Below, piece by piece: positions 33,661 to 43,106 of a stretch of 64,000 nucleotides of DNA (positions are counted from its first letter, which is position 1; every line of letters starts with the position of its first letter). The notes beneath the pieces were generated by a model. It was not told the origin of the DNA and did no database searches. It saw only the letters and a list, made by a program, of their open reading frames with translations. This stretch comes from Desulfofustis sp964433645 (GTDB lineage Bacteria > Desulfobacterota > Desulfobulbia > Desulfobulbales > Desulfocapsaceae). Location of the stretch: assembly GCA_964433645.1 (NCBI GenBank), contig CAYSSK010000001.1, positions 1-64,000 on the forward strand, in the 5' to 3' direction. The position numbers were made by a program, and so were the translations under genes.

Positions 33661-33897
33661 ATGAGTCTTGTCGGCAGATCAGGGATAATTGCCCGGATGT
33701 CCATCGGATGTATCCATGGCTATCGGTATCTATTGTCCCCGATATTCCCTCCTGCGTGTCGTTTCTACCCCACCTGCTCTGCTTACATGATCGAAGCAAT
33801 CAGACATTATGGCGCCCTGCGCGGGCTCGCGAAAGGACTGTGGCGCATCCTGCGCTGCCATCCTTTTTCCCGCGGCGGCTACGATCCGGTGGCCTAG
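33661..33897 (+). CDS. yidD: Membrane protein insertion efficiency factor YidD
   Basis: 78 residues carrying the YidD core: GYRYLLSPIFPPACRFYPTCS, then YMIEAI, LRGLAKGLWRILRCHPFS and GGYDPV. It has an amphipathic helix and conserved Cys, and assists YidC-dependent insertion. It sits 3 bases after rnpA. Confidence 0.95.
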   Translation: MSLVGRSGIIARMSIGCIHGYRYLLSPIFPPACRFYPTCSAYMIEAIRHYGALRGLAKGLWRILRCHPFSRGGYDPVA

Positions 33898-33969
33898 GCC
33901 TTCGACCGAAGCGTTCGGCGGACCGCCACCCTCCCGTGATCACCAGACAACGATCCAAAGAGAACGACC

Positions 33970-35673
33970 ATGGACATGCGCAGAGCCTTTCTGGCCATCA
34001 GTATCTCGTTTATCATCCTTCTCGGTTACCAGTATTTTTTCGTTCCCCCGGTCCAGCAGCAGCAGGGCCGGCAGACGGCCGAACAGAGCTCCCCGCAGAC
34101 CGGACAACAGCTGTCGGGCGACCGGCAACCGGCCGCACAGATCAGCCAGCCGGCAGAGCAGGCGATCGCCACCGTGGCCCCCGACCCGATCGCGCCGCCC
34201 GACTCCGGCCAGGCGCTGCGTCAGGCCAAGGAGATCACCGTGGACACGGAGCTGTTCGTCGCTACGATCAGTGAGCGGGGCGGCGCCATCACCAGCTTCG
34301 TGCTGAAGAACTACCGGCAGGAAAACGATGAGAACGCCCCCGGCGTCGAATTGTTAAAAACCTCTGGGGAACAGGGACTGCCACTGACGTTCTCCTGGGG
34401 CAGCGCCTTCCCGCAAGACACCCTCTATACCGCGACCCGGGACAGCGTTGTGTTCGCTCGGGACACCGGTACGGCCACGGTTGAATTGCGAGCTCAAAGC
34501 GGTTCCGGACTCGAGGTGATCCGTCGTTACACCTTCAGCAAAAACGATTACCTGATCGATCATTCGGCCACCGTGATCAACAGAAGCGGCCAGGTCCTGC
34601 AGGGCATGGCCGGGCTGCAGCAACGCAGCCTGCCGTTCGTCAAACTGTCCAAGGCCAGCAACTGGCTGTTCCGCGGGCCCGCCTACCACGACACCACCGG
34701 GCTGCACGAAATCAAGCTCAAGGAATTCGAGGACGGCCCAAAGGATATTGCCAGCGATGTCGACTGGGTCGCGTATGAAGGCACCTATTTCATGTGCGGT
34801 ATCATCCCGGCGACCAAACCGGTCTCCTCCATTAACCTCGATGCCGACGGCGAGCTGGTCAGCATCGATGTCCGGAGCGCGCTCGATACACTCGCTCCGA
34901 ACACCGAAAAAACGTATAACCACCAACTGTTTTACGGCCCGAAAAAACTGTCTCTGCTCAAAGAGATCGGCGCCAACCTGGCCAAGGTCGTCAACTTCGG
35001 CTGGTTTGACATTATCGCCAAACCGATGCTCTACCTGCTGAACTGGTTTTATGCGGTATTCAGCAATTACGGCGTGGCCATCATCCTGGTGACGGTGATC
35101 CTCAAAGCCTTGTTCTGGCCCATCACCCAGAAAGGGCTGAAGTCGATGAAAAACATGCAGAAACTGCAGCCCAAGATGGTTAAGATCAAGGAGAAATATA
35201 AGGGCGATCCGACCAAGATGAACCAGGAGATGATGAATCTCTACAAGACCTACAAAGTCAACCCGCTCGGCGGCTGTCTGCCGATGGTATTGCAAATTCC
35301 GGTCTTTTTCGCCCTCTACAAGGTACTGCTGCAATCCATCGAATTGCGGCATGCCCCGTTCATGCTCTGGATCACCGACCTGTCCGCGCCGGATCGTCTC
35401 TATATCGGCTTTGACCTGCCCTATCTCGGCGGCCTGCCGGTACTGACCCTGCTGATGGGCGCCTCGATGTTCCTGCAGCAGAAAATGACCCCGACGACCG
35501 CCGATCCGACCCAGGCCAAGATCATGATGTTTCTGCCGCTTGTTTTCACCGTCATGTTCGTCAATTTCGCCTCCGGTCTGGTGCTGTACTGGTTCATCAA
35601 CAACCTGTTGTCGATCCTGCAGCAATACCTGATCAACCGACAGCGAAAACCGGCCGTCGCTTCCGAGTCATGA
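33970..35673 (+). CDS. yidC: Membrane protein insertase YidC
   Basis: 567 residues. An N-terminal transmembrane helix (7-24) is followed by a Gln-rich tether and a large periplasmic beta domain (about 75-340). The conserved C-terminal core has five helices from about residue 355 (YAVFSNYGVAIILVTVILK, PITQKGLKSMKNMQKLQPKM, GGCLPMVLQIPVFFALYKVL, and a final helix near 530). It inserts membrane proteins alone or with Sec. The Gram-negative-type periplasmic domain supports the taxonomic reading. Confidence 0.98.
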   Translation: MDMRRAFLAISISFIILLGYQYFFVPPVQQQQGRQTAEQSSPQTGQQLSGDRQPAAQISQPAEQAIATVAPDPIAPPDSGQALRQAKEITVDTELFVATISERGGAITSFVLKNYRQENDENAPGVELLKTSGEQGLPLTFSWGSAFPQDTLYTATRDSVVFARDTGTATVELRAQSGSGLEVIRRYTFSKNDYLIDHSATVINRSGQVLQGMAGLQQRSLPFVKLSKASNWLFRGPAYHDTTGLHEIKLKEFEDGPKDIASDVDWVAYEGTYFMCGIIPATKPVSSINLDADGELVSIDVRSALDTLAPNTEKTYNHQLFYGPKKLSLLKEIGANLAKVVNFGWFDIIAKPMLYLLNWFYAVFSNYGVAIILVTVILKALFWPITQKGLKSMKNMQKLQPKMVKIKEKYKGDPTKMNQEMMNLYKTYKVNPLGGCLPMVLQIPVFFALYKVLLQSIELRHAPFMLWITDLSAPDRLYIGFDLPYLGGLPVLTLLMGASMFLQQKMTPTTADPTQAKIMMFLPLVFTVMFVNFASGLVLYWFINNLLSILQQYLINRQRKPAVASES

Positions 35674-35730
35674 TGACCGGCAGCCGGCATCTCTGTAACC
35701 GGGCCTGATAATCTTTTCCAGGAATTACCG

Positions 35731-36699
35731 ATGTCACCGGATATAAAAGATTTCTACGGACAAGACGTCCCTTCTGCGATCAAAGACGCCTGCGAAACCC
35801 TTGGCGTCGCCCAGGAACAGCTCTCCATCGAAGTTATCGAGACCGGCTCGAAAGGCATTTTCGGCCTGATCCGAAAAAAAGCCCATATCAGAGTCGCCAG
35901 GCAATCCCCGCATGACGATCCATCCCCGGCAGCACCACCCGCTGCCGCGTCCGCGCCGGCAACCAAACCGGCTGCCGGAGCGCCTCAACCCCGCCGGCAG
36001 GAAACAGCGAGTAAACCGGCCGAAATAACCGACGCCGAGCCCGACGAAGAACCGACTGGAGGCGCCGATGAAGACGATACAGACGGGGATGAGGACGAGG
36101 CAAACGGGGATGAGGACGAGGCAAACGGGGATGAGGACGATGACGACCAGGCCCGCGAGCCGGTCGAGCTCTCCGAGCAGAGTCGTGCTATTATCACTGC
36201 TGAATTGCAGCGCTTGCTGGAGTTGATGGAATGCCCCTCGGACGTCACCGTCGAGGAACACGACGGGTCGGTATTGTGCCGGGTCAGCGACAGCTATGCC
36301 CCGATCCTGACCAGCCAGGAAGGACGCACCCTTGATAGTCTGCAGTATCTGCTGCGCAAGATCGTCTCGCGCAAACTGCCCGGTCGTATCCAACTCAGCA
36401 TCGACGTCGGAGACTATCGAGCCCGACGCAACGAGCACCTTCGCGACCTGGCGCTGCACTATGCAGCGCAGGTCAAGGAGGACGGCAAGACCCAGGTCAT
36501 TGCTTCACTGAACCCGTCCGAACGCCGCGTCGTTCACGTGTGCCTGCAGGACGACCCGGGGATTCGGAGTCGCAGTATCGGTGAAGGTCTGTTCAAGAAG
36601 GTGCTCATCTATAAACCGGGCAAACCCCGCAAGACCAGTGGGCGCAAGCGCTCGCGGGGCGGATCGCGCAAGAAGAACTCGCCTGCTCAGGACCAGTAG
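35731..36699 (+). CDS. jag: Jag/KhpB-like RNA-binding protein (Jag_N-KH-R3H)
   Basis: 322 residues. The Jag_N domain (7-55, with ETGSKGIFGLIRKKAHIRV) is followed by a low-complexity Ala/Pro linker and a very acidic stretch built of repeated GDEDEAN units, a KH domain (about 165-240), and an R3H domain (about 245-305, with NPSERRVVHVCL). The basic tail is KRSRGG-rich. It binds RNA; the operon position after yidC is conserved. Confidence 0.93.
   Translation: MSPDIKDFYGQDVPSAIKDACETLGVAQEQLSIEVIETGSKGIFGLIRKKAHIRVARQSPHDDPSPAAPPAAASAPATKPAAGAPQPRRQETASKPAEITDAEPDEEPTGGADEDDTDGDEDEANGDEDEANGDEDDDDQAREPVELSEQSRAIITAELQRLLELMECPSDVTVEEHDGSVLCRVSDSYAPILTSQEGRTLDSLQYLLRKIVSRKLPGRIQLSIDVGDYRARRNEHLRDLALHYAAQVKEDGKTQVIASLNPSERRVVHVCLQDDPGIRSRSIGEGLFKKVLIYKPGKPRKTSGRKRSRGGSRKKNSPAQDQ
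36083..36145 (+). repeat. 21-bp tandem repeats inside jag
   Basis: The unit GACGGGGATGAGGACGAGGC is repeated in frame about three times (the last one diverged), giving an acidic Gly-Asp-Glu run in the linker. In-frame 21-bp units could change copy number by slippage without disturbing the reading frame. Confidence 0.75.
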
Positions 36700-36763
36700 A
36701 ACCGGGCCGGCCCCGATTGCTGATTGAATCGGTAACCGTGCCACAACGCAACGACGGTAACGG

Positions 36764-38152
36764 ATGCCACAGGCAGCCAATGACAGGACCACTATTGCCG
36801 CCATCTCCACCCCTCCCGGTGCCGGCGGCATCGGCATCATCAGGGTCAGCGGCCCGGAAGCGCTGGCCATGATGCAGCGAGTGTTCCGCCCCGCCGACCG
36901 ACACTGCAGCTACACCTCTCACCGTCTCTACTACGGAAAAATCGTCGAGCCGTCCACCGAGCGGTTCCTCGATGAAGTGCTCGCCGTTTACATGGCGGCG
37001 CCACGCACCTATACCCGTGAAGATGTTGTCGAACTCCATTGCCACGGCGGCCACCTGGTGCTGCAGTCGATTCTCGAATTGCTGGTCGCCGGCGGCGCCC
37101 AGCTTGCCCAACCAGGCGAGTTCACCAAGCGGGCATTTCTCAACGGCCGGATCGATCTGACCCGGGCCGAGGCGGTTATCGACATTCTCAGCGCCCGGAC
37201 CAGAAAAGGGGTCGACCTGGCACTGGAACAGATGAGCGGCGCCCTCTACCGCCGCGTTGACGCGATGCGCACTTCGCTGGTCCGCCTCCGGGCCCTGCTC
37301 GAAGTGGCCATCGATTTTCCCGAGGAAGACGTCGAGATCGTCGACCGGCCGGCACTGACCGAACAGCTCGACGGTGACGTACTGCAACCGCTGCACTCGT
37401 TGATCATCAGCAGCACCCAGGGACGCATCCTCAGGGAAGGGGCCCTGGTGGTCATCGTCGGGCTGCCCAATGTCGGCAAGTCCAGTCTGCTCAACACGCT
37501 GCTCCAGCAGGAGCGGGCACTGGTCACACCAGTACCGGGCACCACCCGCGACACCATCGAGGAATATGTCGACATCGGTGGGCTGCCGATTCGGCTCGTC
37601 GATACCGCCGGCATCCGCGACGACGCCGGAGAAATCGAGCGGCTCGGCATCCAGCGAGCCCGCGACTCGATCAACCGGGCCGATCTCGTGCTCTTCGTCA
37701 TTGATGGGTCTCGGGAACTATCCGCCGAGGACCAAAAGCTCTTCCAGACGGTAGTCCACAAGCCGCTGCTGACGGTGATCAACAAGTCGGATCTGCCGCA
37801 GCGCCTTGACCGGGAAGGCAAAGAATCGATCTGCACGGACAGCCTGACGATCTCAGCGCTCAATCATGATGGACTGGCCACCCTCAAACAACAGATATTC
37901 GACCGGATTACCGGTGGACGGGAGCAATGGCAGGAAGAAGGGTGCGCGCCGAATCTGCGCCAGAAAATCGCCCTGCAGCGGGCCCAGCGGTCTTTGCTGG
38001 CGGTCCGGCAGGGGCTTGAAGACGGGTTGAGCCACGACCTGATCGCCATCGACCTGCTTGACGGTTTAGACTATCTTGGTGAAATCGTCGGCGAAACCAC
38101 GAACGAAGATATGCTCGACGTCATTTTCAATCAATTCTGCCTGGGAAAATAA
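36764..38152 (+). CDS. mnmE: tRNA modification GTPase MnmE
   Basis: 462 residues: N-terminal formyl-tetrahydrofolate-binding domain (TIAAISTPPGAGGIGIIRVS), helical domain, inserted G domain with GLPNVGKSS (near 226), DTAG and NKSD, and the catalytic C-terminal FCLGK. With MnmG it installs carboxymethylaminomethyl at the wobble uridine (U34) of certain tRNAs. Confidence 0.97.
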   Translation: MPQAANDRTTIAAISTPPGAGGIGIIRVSGPEALAMMQRVFRPADRHCSYTSHRLYYGKIVEPSTERFLDEVLAVYMAAPRTYTREDVVELHCHGGHLVLQSILELLVAGGAQLAQPGEFTKRAFLNGRIDLTRAEAVIDILSARTRKGVDLALEQMSGALYRRVDAMRTSLVRLRALLEVAIDFPEEDVEIVDRPALTEQLDGDVLQPLHSLIISSTQGRILREGALVVIVGLPNVGKSSLLNTLLQQERALVTPVPGTTRDTIEEYVDIGGLPIRLVDTAGIRDDAGEIERLGIQRARDSINRADLVLFVIDGSRELSAEDQKLFQTVVHKPLLTVINKSDLPQRLDREGKESICTDSLTISALNHDGLATLKQQIFDRITGGREQWQEEGCAPNLRQKIALQRAQRSLLAVRQGLEDGLSHDLIAIDLLDGLDYLGEIVGETTNEDMLDVIFNQFCLGK

Positions 38153-38157
38153 TCACG

Positions 38158-39066
38158 ATGGCCGCCGCCAGTCACCAGATCAAAGACCATGCCGATCACC
38201 GGTCTGGGAAGCTGCCGGCGACCGCAAAAATGGCTACCTATGGTGATATCGACTGGCACCTGCTGTGGCGCAACGCGCGGGCCGGCAAATCTTGGAAGAC
38301 CAGTGCTCCGGAAGACTGGAGCAAACGAGCCGCACGCTATGCCCAGCGAGTCCTGTCTTCCCCCTATGTCAGCCGCGTACTGGCCCTGCTCGATGTCGAC
38401 CACCGGACAACGGTACTCGATGTCGGCTGCGGTCCCGGCACTCTGGCCGTGCCGCTCGCCCAACGGGTCGCTTCGGTTACCGCCATCGATTACGCGCCCG
38501 GCATGCTGGACCGCCTTGCGGCGGCCGGCAAAGCGCAGCTGAGCAATGTCCGAACGGTGCACTGTGCCTGGGAGGACGACTGGAACAAGGCATCGATCAC
38601 CGTTCATGATGTCGCCATTGCCTCCCGTTCGCTGGGTATCGACGATCTCGCCGCCGGGCTCGCCAAACTCGACCAATACGCCCGGAAACGGGTCTACCTC
38701 GTCGAGAGGATCGCCCCGACCCCGTTTGACCCGGCGGCCTTTGCCGCCGTCGGCCGACCTTTTGATTCCGGCCCCGACTATATCTATGCAGTCAATATCC
38801 TGTATACCATGGGCATTCATGCCGACGTCAGGCAGATCGAAATCGCCCCCGAAACCACCTATCCCGATCTCGATCACGCCCTGGAGCGATATCGCTGGAT
38901 GATCAAGAATATGACCGGTGAGGAGGAGCAGCGGCTGAGCACGTTTCTCGCCTCCCGGATCGTCTCGAGAACCACCGACACGGTGACGCTCGGCGGTTTG
39001 ACCCCGCAACGCTGGGCGCTTATTTCCTGGCAACCATCCGCCAATCGGGGGACAAGCCCGTCATGA
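38158..39066 (+). CDS. Class I SAM-dependent methyltransferase
   Basis: 302 residues. Motif I is VLDVGCGPGTLAVPLA near residue 85 and motif II VTAIDYAPGML follows. The start at 38158 leaves 24 poorly structured residues; the ATG at 38230 (MATYGDIDW) is an alternative. No substrate-defining domain is recognised. It stands between mnmE and mnmG and overlaps the mnmG start by ATGA, which is unusual and suggests either a tRNA-related role or an insertion into the operon. Confidence 0.85.
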   Translation: MAAASHQIKDHADHRSGKLPATAKMATYGDIDWHLLWRNARAGKSWKTSAPEDWSKRAARYAQRVLSSPYVSRVLALLDVDHRTTVLDVGCGPGTLAVPLAQRVASVTAIDYAPGMLDRLAAAGKAQLSNVRTVHCAWEDDWNKASITVHDVAIASRSLGIDDLAAGLAKLDQYARKRVYLVERIAPTPFDPAAFAAVGRPFDSGPDYIYAVNILYTMGIHADVRQIEIAPETTYPDLDHALERYRWMIKNMTGEEEQRLSTFLASRIVSRTTDTVTLGGLTPQRWALISWQPSANRGTSPS

Positions 39067-41003
39067 ACGACCTCAACTCCTTTGATGTCGCCGTGGTCGG
39101 TGCCGGCCACGCCGGCTGTGAAGCGGCCCTGGCCGCCGCCCGGCTGGGCTGCAAAACGCTGCTGGCGGTGATCAATGCCGACACCATCGGGGCGATGTCC
39201 TGCAACCCGGCCATCGGCGGTCTCGCCAAAGGTCACCTGGTCCGGGAAATCGATGCCCTCGGCGGTGAAATGGCCCTGAACATCGATGCCACCTCCATTC
39301 AGTTTCGCCGCCTGAACACCAGTAAAGGTCCGGCGGTCAGGTCTTCCCGGGCCCAGGCCGACCGGCTCCTCTATCGTCTGCGCTTAAAGCGGGTCCTGGA
39401 ACAGCAGGAGAACCTGACCATCCGGCAGACCGTAGTCGACCGGCTGCTCGTTAAGGACGGCCGCATCACCGGGCTGATCACCTCGCTTGAAGAGCGGGTG
39501 CTGGTCAGGGCGGTGGTGGTTGCCACCGGCACGTTTCTCAACGGCCGGATCCACGTCGGTCTCAAGCATTTTCCGGCCGGCCGCATGGGCGATAATCCGT
39601 CGCTCAGCCTGGCCCGCTGGTTCCGGGAGCAGGGCTTTCGCGTCGGCCGGATGAAAACCGGCACGGTCCCGCGTCTCGACGCCAAAACGATCGACTACTC
39701 CAGGCTCGAACCGCAGTACAGCGACCAGCCGCCGGCGTTTTTCTCCTTTACCAGCCGGGGCGATTATCGACAGCCGCAGTTTCCCTGTCATATCACCTAT
39801 ACCAACGAGCAGACCCACGAGATCATCAGAGGCTCGATCGATCAGTCGCCGCTCTTTGCCGGCATCATCGAAGGGGTCGGGGCCCGTTATTGCCCGTCCA
39901 TCGAGGACAAGGTGATGCGCTTTCCGGAAAAAACCCGCCACCAGGTCTTTCTCGAGCCGGAAGGCATCGAGACCACGGAAGTCTACCCGAACGGCGTACC
40001 GACCAGCCTGCCGCTGGCGACCCAGATTGCGATGATCCGCTCGATCAAGGGGCTGGAGCAGGCGGTCATCGTCAGACCGGGCTATGCCATCGAATACGAT
40101 TACGTCGATCCGCTCGAACTGCTGCCTTCGCTTGAAACCAAACGGATTGGCGGACTCTTTCTGGCCGGCCAGATCAACGGTACCTCCGGGTATGAAGAAG
40201 CGGCCGCCCAGGGGCTGATGGCCGGCATCAACAGTGTCCGTTCACTGGCCGGCGAAGAGCCGTTGATCATCGATCGCTCTCAGGCCTATATCGGCGTGCT
40301 CATCGACGATCTGGTCACCCGGGGCACCAAAGAGCCGTACCGTCTGTTTACGTCTCGGGCCGAATACCGCCTGCTGCTGCGCGAGGACAACGCCGATGGC
40401 CGGCTGGCGGAAATCGGCTATCGCATCGGCCTGCTGCCGGCATCGCGCTACCGGGAATTCCGCCGCAAACAGGACGCCATCGACAGCGGTATCGCGTTGC
40501 TCGAGCGTCTTGCCGTCAAGCCCTCGACGGCTCTGGACCGTGTGCTTGCAGATCTTGGCAGCACCGCACTCAAGCAGAAAACGACCCTGGCCGATTTGCT
40601 CCGCCGGCCGGAACTGTCCCTTGAGCAGGTGGCGAGAGTGGTGGTCGATCAGGACAGCGAGCAGCTGGGCCAGCTGGCGGCTTCACCATATCGCGATGAT
40701 ATCCAGCTCAGGGTCAAATACAGCGGCTATATCGAACGGCAGAACGAACAGGTGGCCCGCTTCCGCAAACTCGAATCGCTCAGTCTGCCGGCTGACCTCG
40801 ATTATCCATCGCTGGCCGGGCTATCGACGGAAGTGGTGGAAAAACTCAGTACCGTTCGACCGCTGTCGCTCGGTCAGGCGTCCCGGATCTCGGGCATCAC
40901 ACCGGCCGCCGTGTCGATCCTGCAGGTCCACCTGAAAAAACTCGGCAAGCGCCGCTCCAAAGAATTCCCTAGCGACAACGGCCCGCCGAAGAGCGACGGG
41001 TAA
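39063..41003 (+). CDS. mnmG: tRNA uridine-5-carboxymethylaminomethyl synthase MnmG (GidA)
   Basis: 646 residues. The FAD-binding GAGHAGCEAALAAARLG lies at 14-30. CNPAIGGLAKGHLV follows, then the large insertion, the second dinucleotide site, and the C-terminal helical domain. The FAD-dependent partner of MnmE. It is coupled to the methyltransferase upstream and followed 5 bases on by lgt. Confidence 0.98.
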   Translation: MNDLNSFDVAVVGAGHAGCEAALAAARLGCKTLLAVINADTIGAMSCNPAIGGLAKGHLVREIDALGGEMALNIDATSIQFRRLNTSKGPAVRSSRAQADRLLYRLRLKRVLEQQENLTIRQTVVDRLLVKDGRITGLITSLEERVLVRAVVVATGTFLNGRIHVGLKHFPAGRMGDNPSLSLARWFREQGFRVGRMKTGTVPRLDAKTIDYSRLEPQYSDQPPAFFSFTSRGDYRQPQFPCHITYTNEQTHEIIRGSIDQSPLFAGIIEGVGARYCPSIEDKVMRFPEKTRHQVFLEPEGIETTEVYPNGVPTSLPLATQIAMIRSIKGLEQAVIVRPGYAIEYDYVDPLELLPSLETKRIGGLFLAGQINGTSGYEEAAAQGLMAGINSVRSLAGEEPLIIDRSQAYIGVLIDDLVTRGTKEPYRLFTSRAEYRLLLREDNADGRLAEIGYRIGLLPASRYREFRRKQDAIDSGIALLERLAVKPSTALDRVLADLGSTALKQKTTLADLLRRPELSLEQVARVVVDQDSEQLGQLAASPYRDDIQLRVKYSGYIERQNEQVARFRKLESLSLPADLDYPSLAGLSTEVVEKLSTVRPLSLGQASRISGITPAAVSILQVHLKKLGKRRSKEFPSDNGPPKSDG

Positions 41004-41008
41004 AGTCG

Positions 41009-41827
41009 ATGCTCGCCTATCCCGATATCGATCCGGTCCTGTTTTCTCTCGGCCCGCTGCAGATCCGCTGGTACGGTCTGATGTACCTGCTTGGCTTTAC
41101 CGCCAGCTATGTGCTGGTCAAACGCCAGATCTCCGAATTTTCCTTCACGTCGCTCCGCGGCCAGTTCGAAAACCTCAATGTCATCCTGATCCTGTCGGTT
41201 ATCGTCGGCGGCCGGCTCGGCTACGTAGTGTTCTACAATTTACCCTATTTCCTCGAACATCCGCTGGAAATTCCGGCCACCTGGAGCGGCGGCATGTCCT
41301 TCCACGGCGCCGCCATCGGCCTGCTGGTCGGGGGCCTGCTGTTTTGCCGGCGGCAGCGCATCAACTTCCTGGCGACCGCCGACCTCTACGCGGCCACCAT
41401 CCCGATCGGCCTCGGCCTCGGCAGAATCGGCAACTTCATCAACGGCGAACTGTTCGGCAGACCGACCAGTCTGCCCTGGGGCATGATCTTTCCCGGCGGC
41501 GGCCCGGTAGCCCGGCACCCGTCACAGCTCTATGAGGCGCTGCTGGAGGGAGTCGTGCTCTTTCTGCTGCTCTGGCTGACCCGGAAACGGCCGTGGCAGA
41601 ACCGGCGGTGGTGGCCGCACGGCTCGATAGTGTCGCTCTTCCTCATCGGCTACGGCCTGTTTCGTTTCGGCGTCGAGTTCGTCAGACAACCCGACCCGCA
41701 GGTCGGCCTGGTCTTCTCCATGTTCAGCATGGGCCAGGTTCTCAGCGGTATCATGGTCGCCGGCGGCCTCGGTCTCTGGCTCTGGCTGGTCGCCGCTCGC
41801 CGGCGCCGGGATCCTATTGTACCTTGA
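41009..41827 (+). CDS. lgt: Prolipoprotein diacylglyceryl transferase
   Basis: A 272-residue inner-membrane enzyme with about seven helices. The Lgt signature GRIGNFINGELFGRP is near residue 140, YGLMYLLGF near 25, and the HPSQLYEA block near 170. It transfers diacylglycerol from phosphatidylglycerol to the Cys of prolipoproteins. Its 3' end overlaps the convergent HU gene by 14 bases. Confidence 0.97.
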   Translation: MLAYPDIDPVLFSLGPLQIRWYGLMYLLGFTASYVLVKRQISEFSFTSLRGQFENLNVILILSVIVGGRLGYVVFYNLPYFLEHPLEIPATWSGGMSFHGAAIGLLVGGLLFCRRQRINFLATADLYAATIPIGLGLGRIGNFINGELFGRPTSLPWGMIFPGGGPVARHPSQLYEALLEGVVLFLLLWLTRKRPWQNRRWWPHGSIVSLFLIGYGLFRFGVEFVRQPDPQVGLVFSMFSMGQVLSGIMVAGGLGLWLWLVAARRRRDPIVP

Positions 41828-42092
41828 ACTTGCCGGACAATTTCTTTCCCGGCCGGAATTTCACCACTCTGTGCGCGGGGATCACGATCGTTCCGCCGGT
41901 CTGCGGATTTCGCCCTTTCTGCTCGGCCCGCTCGACCACCCTGAAAGAGCCGAAGCCGGACAGCGTTACCCGCTCCCCCCGCTCCATGGCCCGTGCCATG
42001 TGCGCCAGCACGCTGTCAAGTGCCCGGCCGGCCGCAACTTTGGTCAGATCGGCTGATTCGGCAATCGTGGCTATCAATTCACGTTTGTTCAT
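41814..42092 (-). CDS. HU-family DNA-binding protein
   Basis: 92 residues from the ATG at 42090-42092 with GGGGGAT just upstream. The fold is standard: NKRELIATIAESADL, then LSGFGSFRVVERAEQKGRNP and the DNA-wrapping arm TGGTIVIPAHRVVKF. The bend Pro is present. The C-terminal end overlaps lgt by 14 bases in convergent orientation. Confidence 0.95.
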   Translation of the reverse strand: MNKRELIATIAESADLTKVAAGRALDSVLAHMARAMERGERVTLSGFGSFRVVERAEQKGRNPQTGGTIVIPAHRVVKFRPGKKLSGKFKVQ

Positions 42093-42440
42093 ATATCCCC
42101 CTGATGTTGGTACCGTTAATACCAGTCGCTTGTCGCCCTCGACGACTGGTGAGACACGGGCTGCCATGGTCGGGCGCTCTGATCTGTACGCAGCTGCCGG
42201 CTGCTCTGCCGCAGCTCGGGATATATGTACCGTATCGAAACGAAAATACCATCGGGGCAATTACCGATAGAGCACTGGGTATATGTACCAGGTCGACTCG
42301 GTATAACAGGTGATAAAATCGTTGTTTCAGGAAGATGGGCAATCAGCTGGAACCCCGAAAAAAACAGCGGAAAATGCGGGGGCGACAGATATCTTCGCAC
42401 CGCCGTTGCCGCCGCGGCAGCACAGGTGCGTCAGGTCCTT
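42093..42440. other. Long leader/intergenic region upstream of the HU gene
   Basis: No gene. It contains an ACCAGTCG...CGACTGGT stem (42119-42148) and two copies of TATATGTACC (42222-42231, 42280-42289), 58 bases apart, possible operators for HU or for the next regulator. The NarL-type gene ends at its right edge. Confidence 0.45.
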
Positions 42441-43106
42441 CTAATCGAGGGTGACATAGCCGTTGCGAACGGCGTAGTTGACAAGGTCTACACTGTTTTT
42501 CATATTGAATTTTTTCAGAAGATTCGAACGATGATGATCGACGGTCCGGGGACTCAGGTTCAACAATTCCGCCACCGCCTTCGAGGTATGTCCCTCGACG
42601 ACCAGCGACAGGATCTGCTTTTCCCGCTTCGTCAAGTCACGAAACGGATTATCGGCCTGCTTCCGGCAGGCGCTGAGCAGGTCTTCGGCAAAGTCCTCGG
42701 CAAGTTGCGGGGAGATATAGGTCCGCCCATCACGAATCTTGGCAATCGCCGCCAGCAATTCCTTTTCCGAATCGCTCTTGATCAGATAACCGTCAGCTCC
42801 GGCAGTCATTGAACGATAAAAGAACTGCTTGGTCTTGTGCATCGTCAGCATCAGGATTTTCAGGGCGGGATAGCTCCGCTTGAGCTGTTCGGCCAGGTCG
42901 ATGCCGCTGATCTTCGGCATCGATATATCGAGGATGAGCAAATCGGGCAACCTCTCGGCCAATACGGCGAAGAGTTCCTCACCGTCACTGACTTCACCGA
43001 CAATAACCAGGCTGTCGTCCTGGGAGATGATCTTTTTGATGCCGTGGCGAATCAGAACGTGGTCATCGGCAAGAACAATCGAATATCGGCATCGATCCGC
43101 ATCCAT
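42441..43106 (-). CDS. NarL/FixJ-type response regulator
   Basis: 221 residues. REC domain: DDH near residue 15, phosphoacceptor Asp in LILDISMPKISG near 57, Thr in MLTMHKT and Lys in LIKSDSE. The LuxR-type helix-turn-helix (LTKREKQILSLV, NLSPRTVDHHRSNLLKKF) follows. It begins immediately after the nth stop codon. No sensor kinase is adjacent, so the partner is encoded elsewhere. Confidence 0.93.
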   Translation of the reverse strand: MDADRCRYSIVLADDHVLIRHGIKKIISQDDSLVIVGEVSDGEELFAVLAERLPDLLILDISMPKISGIDLAEQLKRSYPALKILMLTMHKTKQFFYRSMTAGADGYLIKSDSEKELLAAIAKIRDGRTYISPQLAEDFAEDLLSACRKQADNPFRDLTKREKQILSLVVEGHTSKAVAELLNLSPRTVDHHRSNLLKKFNMKNSVDLVNYAVRNGYVTLD

